NCBI RefSeq assembly: GCF_902635505.1 | Contig: NC_045428.1 | Span: 117,199,641-117,263,640 of the forward strand | Direction of reading: 5' to 3' | DNA from: Sarcophilus harrisii | Taxonomy: Eukaryota > Chordata > Mammalia > Dasyuromorphia > Dasyuridae | Length of the DNA: 64,000 nt | In this document: piece by piece, positions 1-11,408 of the stretch | How the letters are laid out: every line of letters starts with the position of its first letter | Numbering within the stretch: the stretch's first letter is position 1 | Notes under the pieces: generated by a model | Told to the model about the DNA's origin: nothing | Database searches by the model: none | Seen by the model: the letters and a program-made list of their open reading frames with translations, nothing else | Position numbers and translations under genes: made by a program

Positions 1-140
1 ATAAAGAATTTCATACTATTTTTATGGAAAAGATGGAGATAAGGATTAGACAATACATATACTCAAAGTAATACAGAGGAGGGCTGACTCAGTAGAACCA
101 AAAATGATAATATATCTTGAACAGACTCATAGGACCAAGC

Positions 141-240
141 CATGATGACTGTCTTCAAGTATGTGATGGGTTCTTATGTCAAGGAGACATAAGGTTTGTT
201 CTGTTTGGCCCAGAGAACAGAACCAGAACACCAGAGGAGC
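141..240 (+). mobile_element. L3/CR1 LINE 3'-end fragment
   Basis: The stretch ATGACTGTCTTCAAGTATG... through TTCTGTTTGGCCCAGAG matches the conserved 3' part of mammalian L3/CR1 LINEs (consensus ...AGCTGTCTTCAAGTATTTGAAGG...CTTGTTCTGTTTGGCCCCAGAGGGCAGAACCAGGA). It is old, diverged and truncated at both ends. Confidence 0.75.
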
Positions 241-370
241 AAAACATAAAAAAATGCAAAGAAGCAATTTTAGTGTCTTGAGATGTGATGTTTTCTCTTT
301 CTTGGCAGATCATAGGGGACAGATTTCCCGTTGTGTTGCTGTTCAGTTATTTGAGCCCAACTTTTCATTA

Positions 371-597
371 ATCCCATTTGGGTTGTTGTTGGGTTTTTTT
401 GTTGTTTGTTTGTTTGTTTTTTGCAAAGATCCTGGAGTGCTTTGTGTTTCCTCCTCTAGCTCATTTTACAGAGGAGGAAACTAAGGTAAACTGTGGCTTG
501 TCTACAGCTAGTAAGTATCAGAGGCCATAACTGAACTCACAAAGTTGAGTTTTTCTGATTCCAAGTCCAATGCTCTATCCACTGTGCCTGCCATCTA
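371..597 (-). mobile_element. tRNA-headed marsupial CORE-SINE, antisense
   Basis: Read on the plus strand: ...GGAGTGCTTTGTGTTTCCTCCTCTAGCTCATTTTACAGAGGAGGAAACTAAGG...CTCTATCCACTGTGCCTGCC. This is the reverse complement of the abundant marsupial SINE whose 5' end is tRNA-like and whose 3' part reads CTGGAGAAGGAAATGGCAAACCACTCC. It is a moderately diverged, nearly full-length copy. Confidence 0.8.
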
Positions 598-1076
598 TGG
601 GTTGAATTACATAATCTCTAAAGTGCTTTTTAGATCTCAACTTCTGTGGTTTGGTATAAGCTATTAGTATTAAAGGATTTTCTAATCAGGGAATTTATTA
701 TTATGAATAGTGTTTTCCTATTTAACACATGATTGTTAACTCATATAATCTTGATGTTTTTATAGTCATTCAGGGAGTTAAAAAGAAAAAAAAAAGATTA
801 TTGTGGAATAATAACAACATTCTTATCATGACATGATGTTACAGATGCAATTCCTTTTTTTTTAAACCTTTCATTGATCTGAAGGACAAGTTTCTCTTTC
901 AAGTAAGCAATTTTCTGTCAATAAAAATTCCCAATATTGGGGCTCCACCCACTTGACATTCATAATCCATTATGTCCTTGGCAATGCTTTAATCAAAGTT
1001 GTGGATCTTATACTCCTTCAGTAAGTTTCTTTATAGAAGAAAGTTTGAGAATAGAACCTCCAACATTCTGTACTAC
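598..1076. other. Unassigned intronic stretch
   Basis: AT-rich DNA with no open frame of note. Its right end may be an older extension of the repeat copy that follows. Confidence 0.4.
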
Positions 1077-1215
1077 TGTTAAACTCCTCCCCTGGAGTTC
1101 CTTATACCAATGAAGTTATAGATCTCGTTTTTCAAAGTCCAACTCAAAACATACAATAAAGATTCATACAAAATTAAGTCTACACTGGAAATTTAATATC
1201 TCTATGGATCAAATC
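1077..1215 (+). repeat. Unclassified dispersed repeat, copy A
   Basis: The segment AAACTCCTCCCCTGGAGTTCC...TCCAACTCAAAACATACAATAAAGATTCATACA...TACACTGGAAATTT recurs in the same order at 2981-3110 with roughly a fifth of bases changed. I do not recognise the family. It may be part of a longer old element. Confidence 0.6.
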
Positions 1216-1402
1216 AAGTATATTCTAAATACATGGAAATCTGAGAAATTACATTTGAATTTTCCACCAAGACTATTTCAAATTACACATTGCTACATAT
1301 ACCCCCTGCCCCTGTTTAATTCACTATAGTTCCAAGGTGGCCAGGTATAACCATTTTTACTCTCTTAAATCCATACCTTATTTATTCCTTTCCTGGCATT
1401 CT

Positions 1403-1811
1403 TTCAATTTTTTTTCTTCCAAAATTATCAAAATAAAACTGAGATTGAGATGGATCCTGGCCAGATGATAGTAAAGGTTCCACTCTGAAAATTTTATAGC
1501 ATCAATGCAGCACAAGGATATGACAAGGGGTTAAAAAGCATATAATATTCTCTGCAACCCAACTTTGATGCATAGGGTAAAAAAATAATTTCTGCTTTTA
1601 TAAGTTCAATTTTTTTTCCTCCCAAAATTATCCAAATAAAACTGAGATTGAGATGGATCATGGCCAGATGATAGTAAAGGTTCCACTCTGTTTAAATTAT
1701 ATAGCATCAATGTAACACTAAGGATATGGCAAAGGGTTAAAAAAGTATTTAATATTCTCTGCATCCCAACTTTGACGCCTAGGGTAAAAAATTAATTTCC
1801 ATCTTTATTTG
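1403..1811 (+). repeat. Tandem duplication, about 202-base unit, two copies
   Basis: Copy 1 (1403-1604) and copy 2 (1605-1811) both start TTCAATTTTTTTTC and both carry ACTGAGATTGAGATGGATC and GGCCAGATGATAGTAAAGG, ending in TAGGGTAAAAAA. A third unit starts TTCAATTAG at 1812 and stops. The copies differ at about a tenth of positions, so the event is old. Confidence 0.88.
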
Positions 1812-1815
1812 TTCA

Positions 1816-2980
1816 ATTAGGGCCTCTATCTTAATCAGAGGTATAAAGACTATGAAAATATTTACCAAGCCTACCTCACAGATGAGAAATATAAGATATG
1901 TAGCCTGAACACTTGAATGGAAATACAAACACACTTTCATTTACTAATCCATATAAACAAGGTAGAAATATCAGTGGCAAGAGTCATGTGCTCCTCTGGT
2001 ATCCCTGTAATGTAAAAAAAAAAAAAAAAAAAAGAAGGCTCACAGAACACTGACTACATATCATAACAAACTTATTGGAGTATGACAAATAGAAGAATCC
2101 CCCAAGATAAGCAGGTGTGATACACACACACATATATATATGTATATATATATAAATCATAAAACAAAACCATTGTCATATTGTTTAACTATAGTTATAG
2201 CAAAACATACATAGTAGAATTAGGGATGGTATTTGAGAACAACTTTGTTCATTTAGACTTCAAAATGTAGAATTTTCTGCTACAGTAGAGTGGATATAGT
2301 TGTTAGCAGGTGTTAGTAATAAGTATGCAGGATCATGGCAAAGGGATAGGTGAAGGTGTTCTTGCTGGCTAATTAAAGAGGAGCTGGGTAAGTGCTTGAT
2401 CAAGCAAGCGGAAGATACAGAATGTTCTAAGCCAAGGTTAGGAATAGGATGGGCCATGGATAAAGATAGTGAACAAAATGGCTCATTGGAGCAGGTCATT
2501 CAGAAGGGAAGTCACAGATATAAACCAAGGTTGGCAGACAAGACAAATATTTTGTCAGTGGCCCAGGTCAGAATTGCAGAAGTTGAGAATGCAAAGCAAT
2601 GCTAGGCCAAGGACTAAAGCATCACATGTTCTCTCTCCCAAAGGGGTGAATTATGATCACAAAGACTTCCTATTAACTGCTAACTTTTAATAGGGAAATT
2701 GGGGACTTTCCAGACAACTTCATTATGTTAGAGTATAGTCTATCCAAACCTTAAAGTAACATTGGCAAGTTAAAATAGACCCATTAAAGTAAATGTTTTT
2801 ATGTTATCTTTCTTGAAATTTCCCCCATCAAATGCAAGAAACAGTATTTTGTTTTGTCCCCCACCCAAGATAGATGAGAAGTTCATCCCAAGACCAGAAT
2901 GGAGGCTACAATTCTCCTGAATTGTGTACCTCAAATAATGTATGTAGAAGCTGTCACCTAGCAGTGGAGAAGTGCATTAT
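1816..2980. other. Unassigned intronic stretch with poly-A and CA/TA tracts
   Basis: It holds an A20 tract at 2014-2033 and a CA/TA microsatellite at 2120-2154. The remainder is single-copy-looking DNA in which I see no known repeat or credible coding frame; the small open frames near 2260-2690 lack any recognisable motif. Confidence 0.5.
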
Positions 2981-3110
2981 TATTAAACTCTTCCCCTGAG
3001 TTGCCTATACTAATTTGGTTATAGATCCAAAGTTCAACTCAAAACACACAATAAAAATTCATACAGCTTTAAGACTATACTAGAAATTTGTGTATCTGTA
3101 TGAATCAGGA
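2981..3110 (+). repeat. Unclassified dispersed repeat, copy B
   Basis: Second copy of the segment at 1077-1215 (shared TTCAACTCAAAACACACAAT, then TAGAAATTTGTG). Same orientation, 1.9 kb away. Confidence 0.6.
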
Positions 3111-3614
3111 CATACTTGCTTGAAAAACACTTTTAAATAATGAAGCTCACATACTAAAAATACTTCCAAAGAAATTACTCAAATATATAGTTAAATTAGG
3201 CAAATCTTCTACTCTCATCTGTCAGATAGGTACAATAATGTCTTTCCAGTCTTAATTCAAAGAGCTGCTATGATAATAGAAAGATAATGAATGAAAAAAG
3301 CTTTAGATATATAAGTGGAGTAGTCCTTATAATGCCTTCATCAGACCATAGATTCTGTATATGAAATTTAAAGCTCTGAAGAATGGTTACTTTTTTGCAA
3401 GAAATTCTTTTCAATAGTCTAATAAATTTCTCTAAAGTTTTAGTCTCAGAATGAGAGATCTTATCATGGAAGATATTTCAGAAAAACAGAATTTTATGCC
3501 ATCTGTTCAGAGCACCATGTTTTCTTCAAGATTGAATAAGAGCCTGTGAGTGCAGGAATCCTAAGAATCAGGTGAATATATCTCATATAAGGTGCCCAGA
3601 AGTAGCCTTTTTTA
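3111..3614. other. Unassigned intronic stretch
   Basis: AT-rich, no recognised repeat, no credible frame. Confidence 0.4.
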
Positions 3615-3722
3615 AACATAGGGCTAGTTGAGCAGGCTTCCATTTTCTTATCCATAAAATAAGGGGAGTGAACTATATGATCCATCTGAAGTCTTTTCAG
3701 CTCTAAAATTGTAAGCCTTTGA
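3615..3722 (+). mobile_element. MIR/THER1 3' part
   Basis: CCATTTTCTTATCCATAAAAT...GAACTATATGATCCATCTGAAGTCTTTTCAGCTCTAAA follows the MIR layout TTTCCTCATCTGTAAAATGAGGG...TGATCTCTGAGGTCCCTTCCAGCTCTAAA. Confidence 0.7.
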
Positions 3723-3769
3723 GATTTTCTAATTTGGAATTATATTCCCCAAAGGTACTAAACTGTGCA

Positions 3770-4125
3770 TACTCTTTAATCCAGAGAAAACACTATTAGA
3801 CCTATACCCAAAGATACCAAAGCAAGAAAAGGAAAAATAAACAATACATAGTGAATAAAGCAGAACCAGAAGAAAAACGTATAAATCAGCAACAACATTG
3901 GAAAGACAAGCAACTCTGAAAGTCTTAAGAACTCTGATCAATGTAATGGAACAACCATTATTCCAAAATGCAAAAATCATTTTAGGACATAGTAATTTGT
4001 TTTGTTTTACCATGCCTATACAAGTATTTTGTTTTTCTTTTCTCTTCAATGGCAAGGGAGAGGTTATGAGGGAGAGAAAATGAATTATTGTTAACTGAAA
4101 CAAAAATTAAATTTTAGAAATAAAA
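3770..4125 (+). mobile_element. Diverged marsupial LINE/RTE-type 3'-end element
   Basis: It contains GAATAAAGCAGAACCAGAAGAA and a 3' part with a GGGAGAGGTTATGAGGGAGAG block and an A-rich tail. This order matches the marsupial elements that read GTGAAATGAGCAGAACCAGGAGA...GGGAGGGAAAAA...AATAAAA. Confidence 0.6.
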
Positions 4126-4254
4126 ATATTATTTTTCCATTCAAGTCCCAGTCAGTAGGATGATAAATAATAATCATTAAGAGATCATTAGTAGTGAAAC
4201 TAAGTTCAGTATATTTATTTGAGTAATATTAGATTTGTCTGATGACATTTCAAA

Positions 4255-4590
4255 ATCAGAAATTTATTTTTAAAAATTATCTACAGAGGGGAACTGAGTA
4301 TGGATCACAACATAGTATTTTCACTCTTTTTGTTGTTTCCTTACATTTTGCTTCCTTTCTCATTTTTTTCCTTTTTGATCTGATTTTCTTGTGTAGCATG
4401 ATATTTGTGCAAATGTGTATAGAAGAATTACACATTTAACATATATTACTTGCCATCTAGGGAAGGGAGTGATGGGAAGGGAGAGAAAAAAATTCAAACA
4501 CAAGGTTTTGCAAAGGTGAATGTTGAAAATTATCCATGCATATATTTTTGAAAATAAAAAGCGTTAATAAAATAAAAAGCCAAAAAAAAT
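4255..4590 (+). mobile_element. Marsupial LINE-tailed repeat, sense
   Basis: GGAACTGAGTATGGATCACAACATAGTATTTTCACTC, then a T-rich block, GATCTGATTTTCTTGTG, CTTGCCATCTAGGGAAGGGAG and GTTGAAAATTATCCATGC, ending GAAAATAAAAAGC. The same order recurs at 23165-23625, 30128-30457, 48801-49080, 54645-55190 and 56360-56765. Confidence 0.82.
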
Positions 4591-5264
4591 TATGTACAGA
4601 ATTCCCATCCTGCACTTGAATGTACTTTATTCTCACCTACTTCTTCCCCATTATAGCAGAATACATGTTTAAAGTTGAAAGTCATTTTAAATGGCCCCAG
4701 ATTCAATCTCTCTTTTTATAAGGATGCTGAGGACCATTAAACTTATGTGACAGGTTCCCACAGATAGGTAAAATAAGAGACCAAGCCATGATTTCATCCT
4801 TAGACTTCAGATTCAATAATCCTTCCATTGGATCACGGCAGCTCAGAATAGAACCCAGAATATCTGCCTACTGAAAGTAGGAAAACAACTGAAGAAAGGA
4901 GTCATACATTAAAATATAGGGACCAAGGCCATTGACACAGAATAACTTAATTGAATTTTTCTTATATCCTTCTGCCTTTTTATGTTAGATCCGGAACACC
5001 AGGCAATATATCACTGGCAATGTATGCTCTTCATTCTCCCCTCCCTTAATTTTTGCTTTTTAATTTTTTTTAACAACCTTTCCCATATTCCAAATGCATC
5101 CTTCAAAATATAATGAAGTATCCCATTGCCAGAATTTTAAGGATCTCTGTGCTGTCTAAATTTTCAACATTATCTCCAAATTTTAATAAAATATTGGGAA
5201 AACCCAGAGCCCTCAAATAAATTATACTCTAGTGCCTAAATGATTTACATAGAATTCTTCCCAA
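4591..5264. other. Unassigned intronic stretch, possible old MIR
   Basis: 4700-4850 has a weak MIR-like pattern (GATGCTGAGGACC... and CCATTGGATCAC). The remainder is not recognised. Confidence 0.35.
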
Positions 5265-5410
5265 GAATCTAGTCATTTCTTTCAGCATGGTGATATTCCA
5301 TAGTTTTCATCTACAACAATATGTTTAGTTATTCCTCAGTAGAAGGGCATCTGCTTAATTTCTAGTTCCTTGCAAATAAAAAAAAAGTGGTTATAAATAT
5401 TTAAGCATAT
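5265..5410 (-). mobile_element. LINE 3' fragment, antisense
   Basis: GATATTCCATAGTTTTCATCTACAACAATATGTTTAGTTATTCCTCAGTAGAAGGGCATC matches the antisense of a marsupial LINE 3' region (TATTCCATCACAATC...CAACTTGTTCAGCCATTCCCCAATTGATGGGCATC). Confidence 0.65.
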
Positions 5411-5564
5411 ATTAAACCACCACCACCTGGTTGTTATTAAAAGTTATAGTATAACAACTGCTGTCTTACTCCCAGAAAACTTTTAATAGCACATATTTTA
5501 ATGTTCATAGAACCTCAATGTTAATGGTAGACAACTGTAGCAGATCCTTCTTTCTACTGAGAAT

Positions 5565-5635
5565 GAATGAAAAAGCATTTATTAAGTTCTTAATTGTACC
5601 AGGCTCCATATAAAGCAAAGGTAATAATACTTCAC
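5565..5635 (-). mobile_element. THER2/L2-related SINE fragment
   Basis: AAGCATTTATTAAGTTCTTAATTGTACCAGGCTCC resembles the common AACATTTATTAAGCACCTACTATGTGCCAGGCAC block. Confidence 0.6.
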
Positions 5636-5999
5636 TTTTTTTCTGTTAGAATCTTAACATTCTGCAAGTAAATGGTCTGAAATTTTCCATAGAATCATAT
5701 GGCAGGCAAGGACATCATGAGATTGACTAGCCCATTCCTATTGGCCTTGCTATAGGTTCATACTTAAAGCCTCTGACAATAACATATTATTTTTGAAGCA
5801 TTCAGCAATCAAGTTCTTAAAGTTTCTAAAATTCCTACACTATTTCAACAACTTTAACTCCGGTGGTTTTCTGTACCTCATCAAAATTCCTTCTAAAACA
5901 CATATAGTTCACCAGACTTTGGTTTCTCTGTTGTCCATTCCCCTACCTGGAACCTAATCCTGTACTACTGGGATTACCCTTCTTGTGAAATCTCCCCAT
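5636..5999. other. Unassigned intronic stretch
   Basis: No repeat or coding frame recognised. Confidence 0.35.
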
Positions 6000-6505
6000 C
6001 CCAATATTTTTTTCACTTAATAATATTTTCCCCCAGTTACATGAAAGGACAGTTTTCAACATTCATTTTTTAAAAATTTTGTGTTCCACATTTTTCTCTC
6101 TTCCCTCTTTACCTCCTTCCTCCCCAAGACAGCAAGCATTCCAAGACAGTACACACAATCATTTTAAACATATTTCTATATTAGTCATGTTGTGAAAGAA
6201 GAATCAAAACAAAAGGGAAAAAACACAAGAAAGAAAAAACAAAAAACCAAATTTTTTCAGAGTGAAAAGAGTCTGCTTCAATCTGCATTCAGACTCCACA
6301 GCTCTTTCTCTGGATGTGAACGGCATTTTCCATCACCAGTCTTTTGTAATTGTCTCGCATCACTGAATTGCTGGGACAATATTACTCATCACACAATCCT
6401 GCTGTTCCTATGTACAATGTTCTTCTGGTTCTGCTCACCTCACTCAGCATCAGCTTATATAAATCTTTCCAAGTTTTTCCTCCATTCCCATCTTGATGGC
6501 TAGAA
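6000..6505 (-). mobile_element. Marsupial LINE-tailed repeat, antisense
   Basis: It starts with the antisense tail (AGTTTTCAACATTCATTTTT), then ATATTAGTCATGTTG, CTTCAATCTGCATTCAGACTCC, AGCTCTTTCTCTGGATG, TACAATGTTCTTCTGGTTCTG and CTCACCTCACTCAGCATCAG. This is the reverse complement of the AGTGAAATGAGCAGAACCAGGAGA family. The open frame across it is by chance. Confidence 0.8.
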
Positions 6506-6804
6506 TTCCCATTTAACTCAGACCCTCAGGCCCACTCCCCCTTCCCCATATGAAGGCATAGCTGAGCAGGCATTGTTGGGGAAGTAGGGAGTCAACATCT
6601 ACAACATTAAGAAAGATAAAGGCCTTCTATCCTCACTTGTGCAAGATCCTTCGGTCACCAATCCCTAACCCCAGCTCCTGCCATTAGATTTGTTGATCAT
6701 ATCCAAGGACAGCTGGGGCTTGCCATATGTCCCATTACTGAATCCTTAGGACGTCCAGAACTTTCATCCATCCCATAGTAAAAATTATATGTATTGGATA
6801 TCAT

Positions 6805-6915
6805 AGTTGGAGTGTAATAAGCTCCTTGAGAGCAGAGATTATATCACTTTTTTGTTGGTATCTCCACTGCTTAGCATAGTACTAGACACATGATAAATGT
6901 TTAATAAATGATTTT
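6805..6915 (+). mobile_element. L2/THER2 3' tail
   Basis: TAATAAGCTCCTTGAGAGCAGAGA...TCTCCACTGCTTAGCATAGTACTAGACACATGATAAATGTTTAATAAATG is the L2-type 3' end. Confidence 0.82.
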
Positions 6916-8284
6916 TTTTTCATTTATTCCCCGGTAAAATACAACCAAAGTTTTGGAAAAATATCTACAGTAGAACTCAATAATTTTGCATTAAATCTGA
7001 TTTTATTTGCTGCAATTAAGAATGAGTTTAAATTTAATTTTTTTTATTTAAAGGTAATGAAAATTAATTATATAAATTAAATCACAGAAAGAATGTGTAA
7101 AACATTCTTCAGTTAACTGGAGAAACTATGTTCCTGGGGGAGAAAGTCTTTGTTTATAATAACTAAATGTGAAGGGGAGGGATCTTTGATATATTCATTC
7201 TACACAACCTGGTTTTAATTATTTGCATCTCAATCAAGATGTCTTATAAGTAAGAGCCTGTACTCTATTTTCTCTTAGAAAAGTGAAGGGCTACTTTATT
7301 CCTGTTTTAATGTGAACTGTAGTTTATTAATCCTAGGAATTTCAGTTCAGATTTGAAGGCTTGTTTTGGGTACAGGATGATTCAACCTGGAGGGACTCCA
7401 AGAAAAGTTTATGATATTTTCATTCTGATCAGCAGTTTTCAAAATCCAGTGTCCTTAGATGCTTAGGTGACACTTATTAGATATTATATTCTATTATGTA
7501 AACATGCATATATTTTAAGCCATTTAAGCCACTGAGTCTTTTGCTACAGAAATGTAGCCAATTCAAATAATGCACAGTCAGTATCCACAAGTGGCAAGAC
7601 CAGTATTTCTGGGTTTTTACTGTACTATAAACTATAAAGTCAAACTGCAGAACAGAATAAACCATATCTTTTGGTTTTGTTTGAATCAATGACATATATA
7701 TATATATAGTCAGAGATTGCATTTATAACTGGAGAAATAAGTATCAAAAGTTAGGGGTTAAGGGAGAAGGGAGTCTTGTTTAGAGAAACATTAACAGCAT
7801 TATCTTTTTTTCTCCTTCCCAAAAGAAAGCTGCTTTTGGAAATTAAAATAGTTTGAGATTAAATAGAAGTGTCGAACTATATCAAATGATAACAAAATTA
7901 GTTGATTTTCAGATTCCAGATGGTTGCATTTCAACATAAACTATTTAAACAGAGTAAAACAAGAAAACAAGTAATTTTAGATTAAATTATTAAACAATGT
8001 AAAAATTAATTGAAATCTATTCAGTCTTGTTGGATCTTGTTTTGTTTTTGTCCAGAGTCATTCGTGCACTTAACATGTTAAACCTCAACTTCATGAATAC
8101 CATTGAAAAGTCAGAGACTTTCTAACTTGTTTATATTTATAGTCCATCTGAAGCACAGTAAATGCTATGAAGTTTTAAGTTCTACAGTCTTCTCAAATAG
8201 TGCATCAATGCTGGTGTTTTTATTTAAACCAGAAAATAACTCATCTGTTAAATAATAACTTAACTATTAAGTAATAATATCTAA
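6916..8284. other. Unassigned intronic stretch
   Basis: AT-rich DNA with a short TA run at 7696-7709. No known repeat or credible coding region is visible. If any part of the intron is conserved regulatory DNA, repeat-poor stretches like this one are where to look. Confidence 0.4.
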
Positions 8285-8515
8285 CAGTATGTAGTGCCTC
8301 CTATGTACCAGGTAATTTACAATTATGATCTTCTTCATAATCCTGGGAGGTAGATCCTATTATAATCCCCATTTTACAGACAAGGAAATTGAAGTTTATA
8401 TAAGTCAACTGGCTTGCTTAGGGTCAAACAAGTCATAAATATCCGAGGCCAAATTTGAATTCAAGTTTTCCTGTTCCCAGGACCAGTACTCTATGCACTG
8501 CTCCACCTAACCATA
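8285..8515 (-). mobile_element. MIR/THER1, antisense
   Basis: TGGGAGGTAGATCCTATTATAATCCCCATTTTACAGACAAGGAAATTGAAG, then GGTCAAACAAGTCATAA and the terminal CTCTATGCACTGCTCCACC, follow the reverse MIR order throughout. Confidence 0.85.
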
Positions 8516-8555
8516 GATGTGTAGGAACAGAAGGCAATACATACTTTTTTTTTTT

Positions 8556-8625
8556 CATTCAATCAATCAATAAAGATGTATTGAGCATCTGTTTTGTGCC
8601 AGGCACTATGATAAGCACTTTCTTT
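8556..8625 (-). mobile_element. THER2/L2-related SINE fragment
   Basis: CAATCAATCAATAAAGATGTATTGAGCATCTGTTTTGTGCCAGGCACTATGATAAGCAC is a clear member of the family. Confidence 0.75.
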
Positions 8626-9165
8626 TGAATTTAAATCCAAAAGGATGCTCCCTGTAAAGATATAGTTCCTATCACTACCTATTCATGACTAACAGGTAGG
8701 ACTTATTTAGGGACTTCCTTTTGAATTCTTAAGTTCTTTAAACATCTTTTAACTCCATAAATGTTGGTAACTCTCCCCAGAAGCATATAATACCTCTGGA
8801 AATTAATTCATTGCTTGTAAATGTATCCACAAAGGTTAGCATAGTGCCCAAAATATAGTGATCTTTTCTTAAATGCTTGTTGGATAATGACCTGTGAGAA
8901 ATCTTGCCCCCCCCCAAAAAAAAAATCAGTGAAATGAATCTGGCGACAAGACTTTAAATGTACTTGATTAATCCTCAGAAGACACTTGCTCATCAGAGAC
9001 CTGTAATAAAAGTGGTTCAGCTTGGTAGAATTTATACTTTGATGGAACCAAGTGAACCCAAAGTCACTTCCAGTCCATCCATGATGATACATAAAGCAGG
9101 CCTATATGTAAAAGAGGGAAGTTTTTTAAAACAACAAAAAATATATATTTAAAACTAGCAGGACA
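8626..9165. other. Unassigned intronic stretch with a C9A10 tract
   Basis: A C9 run directly joined to A10 lies at 8907-8925. The flanks are not recognised; two overlapping short open frames here (8808-9152) have no motif. Confidence 0.45.
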
Positions 9166-9216
9166 ACTGTTATATATATATATATATATATTTTTTTTTT
9201 TACATATATATATATC
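9166..9216. repeat. TA / poly-T microsatellite
   Basis: (TA)n, then T11, then ACATATATATATAT. Confidence 0.9.
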
Positions 9217-9724
9217 CCTCACCCTCTGCTCTTTTCTCCAAGTCTTTGACAATAAGATAGCCTTTTCCTTACTAAGGCCAACATACATATGCCTTTGCTC
9301 TCCTTCCCTCCAACTCTCATCAGATAGCAACCTCAGTCATCTCATCCTGCCTTCCTATTCCTATCTAATGGCTTCACCCCTACTACTTTGAAAAATATCT
9401 GTCTTCCCTATTTTAAAAAATCACTAGTCTTTATTATTCCCTCATGTTATCATCTCATAAGCTCTTCTTTTTTTCAGCCAAATTCTAGAAAAAGCTATTT
9501 ATACACTTCATTAACTTCCTCTTCTTTTACTCAGTCCTCAAGCATTTGTGATCTAACTTCTGATCTCATCATTGAATTAAAATTGCTCACTGCAAAGTTA
9601 GCAAAACTATGCTAAAACTTCCAGATAAGATATGTTCTCAGTCTCCAGCCTTTTCAACCTATCTGCTGCATTTCACATCAAAATAAAGGAGAAAATATTA
9701 TTATTACTACTATTAATAATAATA
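9217..9724. other. Unassigned, pyrimidine-rich intronic stretch
   Basis: 9220-9560 is C/T-rich (CATCTCATCCTGCCTTCC...). It may be an eroded L2 body but I cannot confirm this. Confidence 0.35.
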
Positions 9725-9885
9725 GATTATGTTTACATAATACTTTGAGGTTTGTAAATCATTTTATGATATACTACCTCATTTGATGTCACAAATGCCT
9801 TTAATAATAGTTACTATTACTTTACATTTGAAGAAACTAAGGCTCAAAAAAGTTAAATGATTTGATCAAGGAAGAAGGTGAATGA
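9725..9885 (-). mobile_element. THER1/MIR, antisense
   Basis: TTACATAATACTTTGAGGTTTGTAAATCATTTTATGATATACTACCTCATTTGATG...TGAAGAAACTAAGGCTCA is the antisense THER1/MIR 3' half. Confidence 0.8.
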
Positions 9886-10049
9886 GGAGTATATTCTAGG
9901 AATATATTTCTTGCCTTTATAAAGAGGCTAAAGAATAAAAAAAAAAAAAATGAAGAAGGCCAAAGAACAAGAAGTAGGTCCATTTTAGCTAAAAGATAAA
10001 ATAAAAAATATAAAAGGGAGTAATATGAAGTAATCTAGAAAGAATCTGG

Positions 10050-10350
10050 AATCAAATATTAAAAGGCTTTAAATGATAAATTGATGCTTTTTATTTTATT
10101 ATTGAGGCAAGAAGGAACCACTAAAGACTCTTGAGTAGGGAAGTGCCATGATCAAAGTAGTGCTTTAGAAAGAGTATTTTGGCAGCTATGTGAGGGATGG
10201 ATTAGAAAGAGAAAGAATCAGAAATCTGGGAAACCAATCAGTTATCTGATAGTTTAGACTATTGCAATGAGGTCTTTAGCTGGTATTACAAGATCAAGGA
10301 ACAGTATTGAGCACAGTTACAGAGCTAATACTTCATAGGATCTTAAATAG
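10050..10350 (-). mobile_element. L2 LINE ORF2 remnant, antisense
   Basis: AAGTGCCATGATCAAAGTAGTGCTTTAGAAAGAG and GACTATTGCAATGAGGTCTTTAGC are the reverse complement of L2 coding blocks (CTTTCTAAAGCACAGGTCTGACCATG; CTATTGCAATAGCC). Eroded. Confidence 0.75.
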
Positions 10351-10544
10351 TGTGCAAGGGAATGAGAAAAGAAGATAAATCCCAGATTATTATTTTTTTC
10401 TTTTTTGGTAGCTATAGGAGAAAGCTTGTTGGAACCAGCTAATACTAAATAATGACCTAAAATTGTCTGTATGGATTTTAATTAACATATTGCCTCTAGT
10501 TATACTTTCACTGATAAGTGAATTATAAATGACTTCCTCATAAA

Positions 10545-10786
10545 AGGCATTTTGTAGTGTCTTGACTCTTCTTGACCTTATTTGAGGTTTTCTTGGCAAA
10601 GATGCTAGAGTAGTTTGCCATTTTCTTCTATAGCTCATTTTACAGATGAAGAAACTGAGGCAAAAAGAATTAAATGACTTGCTCAGGGTCACCCAACTAG
10701 TGTCTGAGGCCAGATTTAAATTTGAGAAGATGAGTTTTCCTGACTCCAGAACCAGCACTCTTATCCACTATATCACCTAGCTGCAA
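10545..10786 (-). mobile_element. tRNA-headed marsupial CORE-SINE, antisense
   Basis: GAGGTTTTCTTGGCAAAGATGCTAGAGTAGTTTGCCATTTTC, GCTCATTTTACAGATGAAGAAACTGAGGC, GGTCACCCAACTAGTGTCTGAGGCC and CCACTATATCACCTAGCTGC. A full-length antisense copy, with the tRNA-like A-box end at the right. Confidence 0.9.
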
Positions 10787-11188
10787 GTGTTAATGATTAT
10801 ATTTGTAAGCCAATGAAACCAATGAAAACAATTTTTAACTTGATTAAGCTAGTAATTGCCATATTCATTACTGAACACAGCAACTCTGTTGAGTTTTCCA
10901 TCTAACACATTCAGCTACTTAAATTACCTTGAAAAAAACTCAGACAACCTACCAATGTAGTATTTAAATCAAAAGGGAAGCCCCTCGAGGAAACTGAAAG
11001 GTTAATTATTTATTTATTCTTCCCTAGTCCCCTAAACTAGGCCCTAAAATTTTTAATACTTATTTTGAAGGGAAAAACTGCTGCCAAAAATAAAACTTTT
11101 TAAAAAGAAGAAGAAAAGAAACTGTTACTCACACCACAACATGAGATCATTCTCTTCTCAGAACCCTCAATAACTGTTATTAGATCTC

Positions 11189-11408
11189 AGCATCTTAAAT
11201 TGTGGCTCACAATCCCACATGGGGACTCATAACTGAATGTGGTGGTCACAAATTTATGATTTATTATCAGTAAATGCTTGATTTGTATACCTATTTTCCA
11301 TGTCTAGACACCCAAGATCATATAATTAAATAACCTATTATTTGTCACATAAAAATTTCTTGGGCAAAAAGGGGTTGCATGTGGAAGAAATTTTAAGAAG
11401 TACTGAAC
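11189..11408 (+). mobile_element. hAT-like non-autonomous DNA transposon (MITE), copy 1
   Basis: CATCTTAAATTGTGGCTCACAATCCCACATGGGGACTCATAACTGAATGTGGTGG...TCAGTAAATGCTTGATTTGTATACCTATTTT...AAAAATTTCTTGGGCAAAAAGGGGTTGC...TTTTAAGAAGTACTG. The ends are imperfect inverted repeats (..CTTAAA / TTTAAG..). Related copies lie at 58733-58925 and 63408-63592. Confidence 0.75.

Noticed and set aside
10390-10758. 122-codon minus-strand open frame
   Set aside because: It runs through an antisense CORE-SINE and flanking intron; the repeat explains the sequence.
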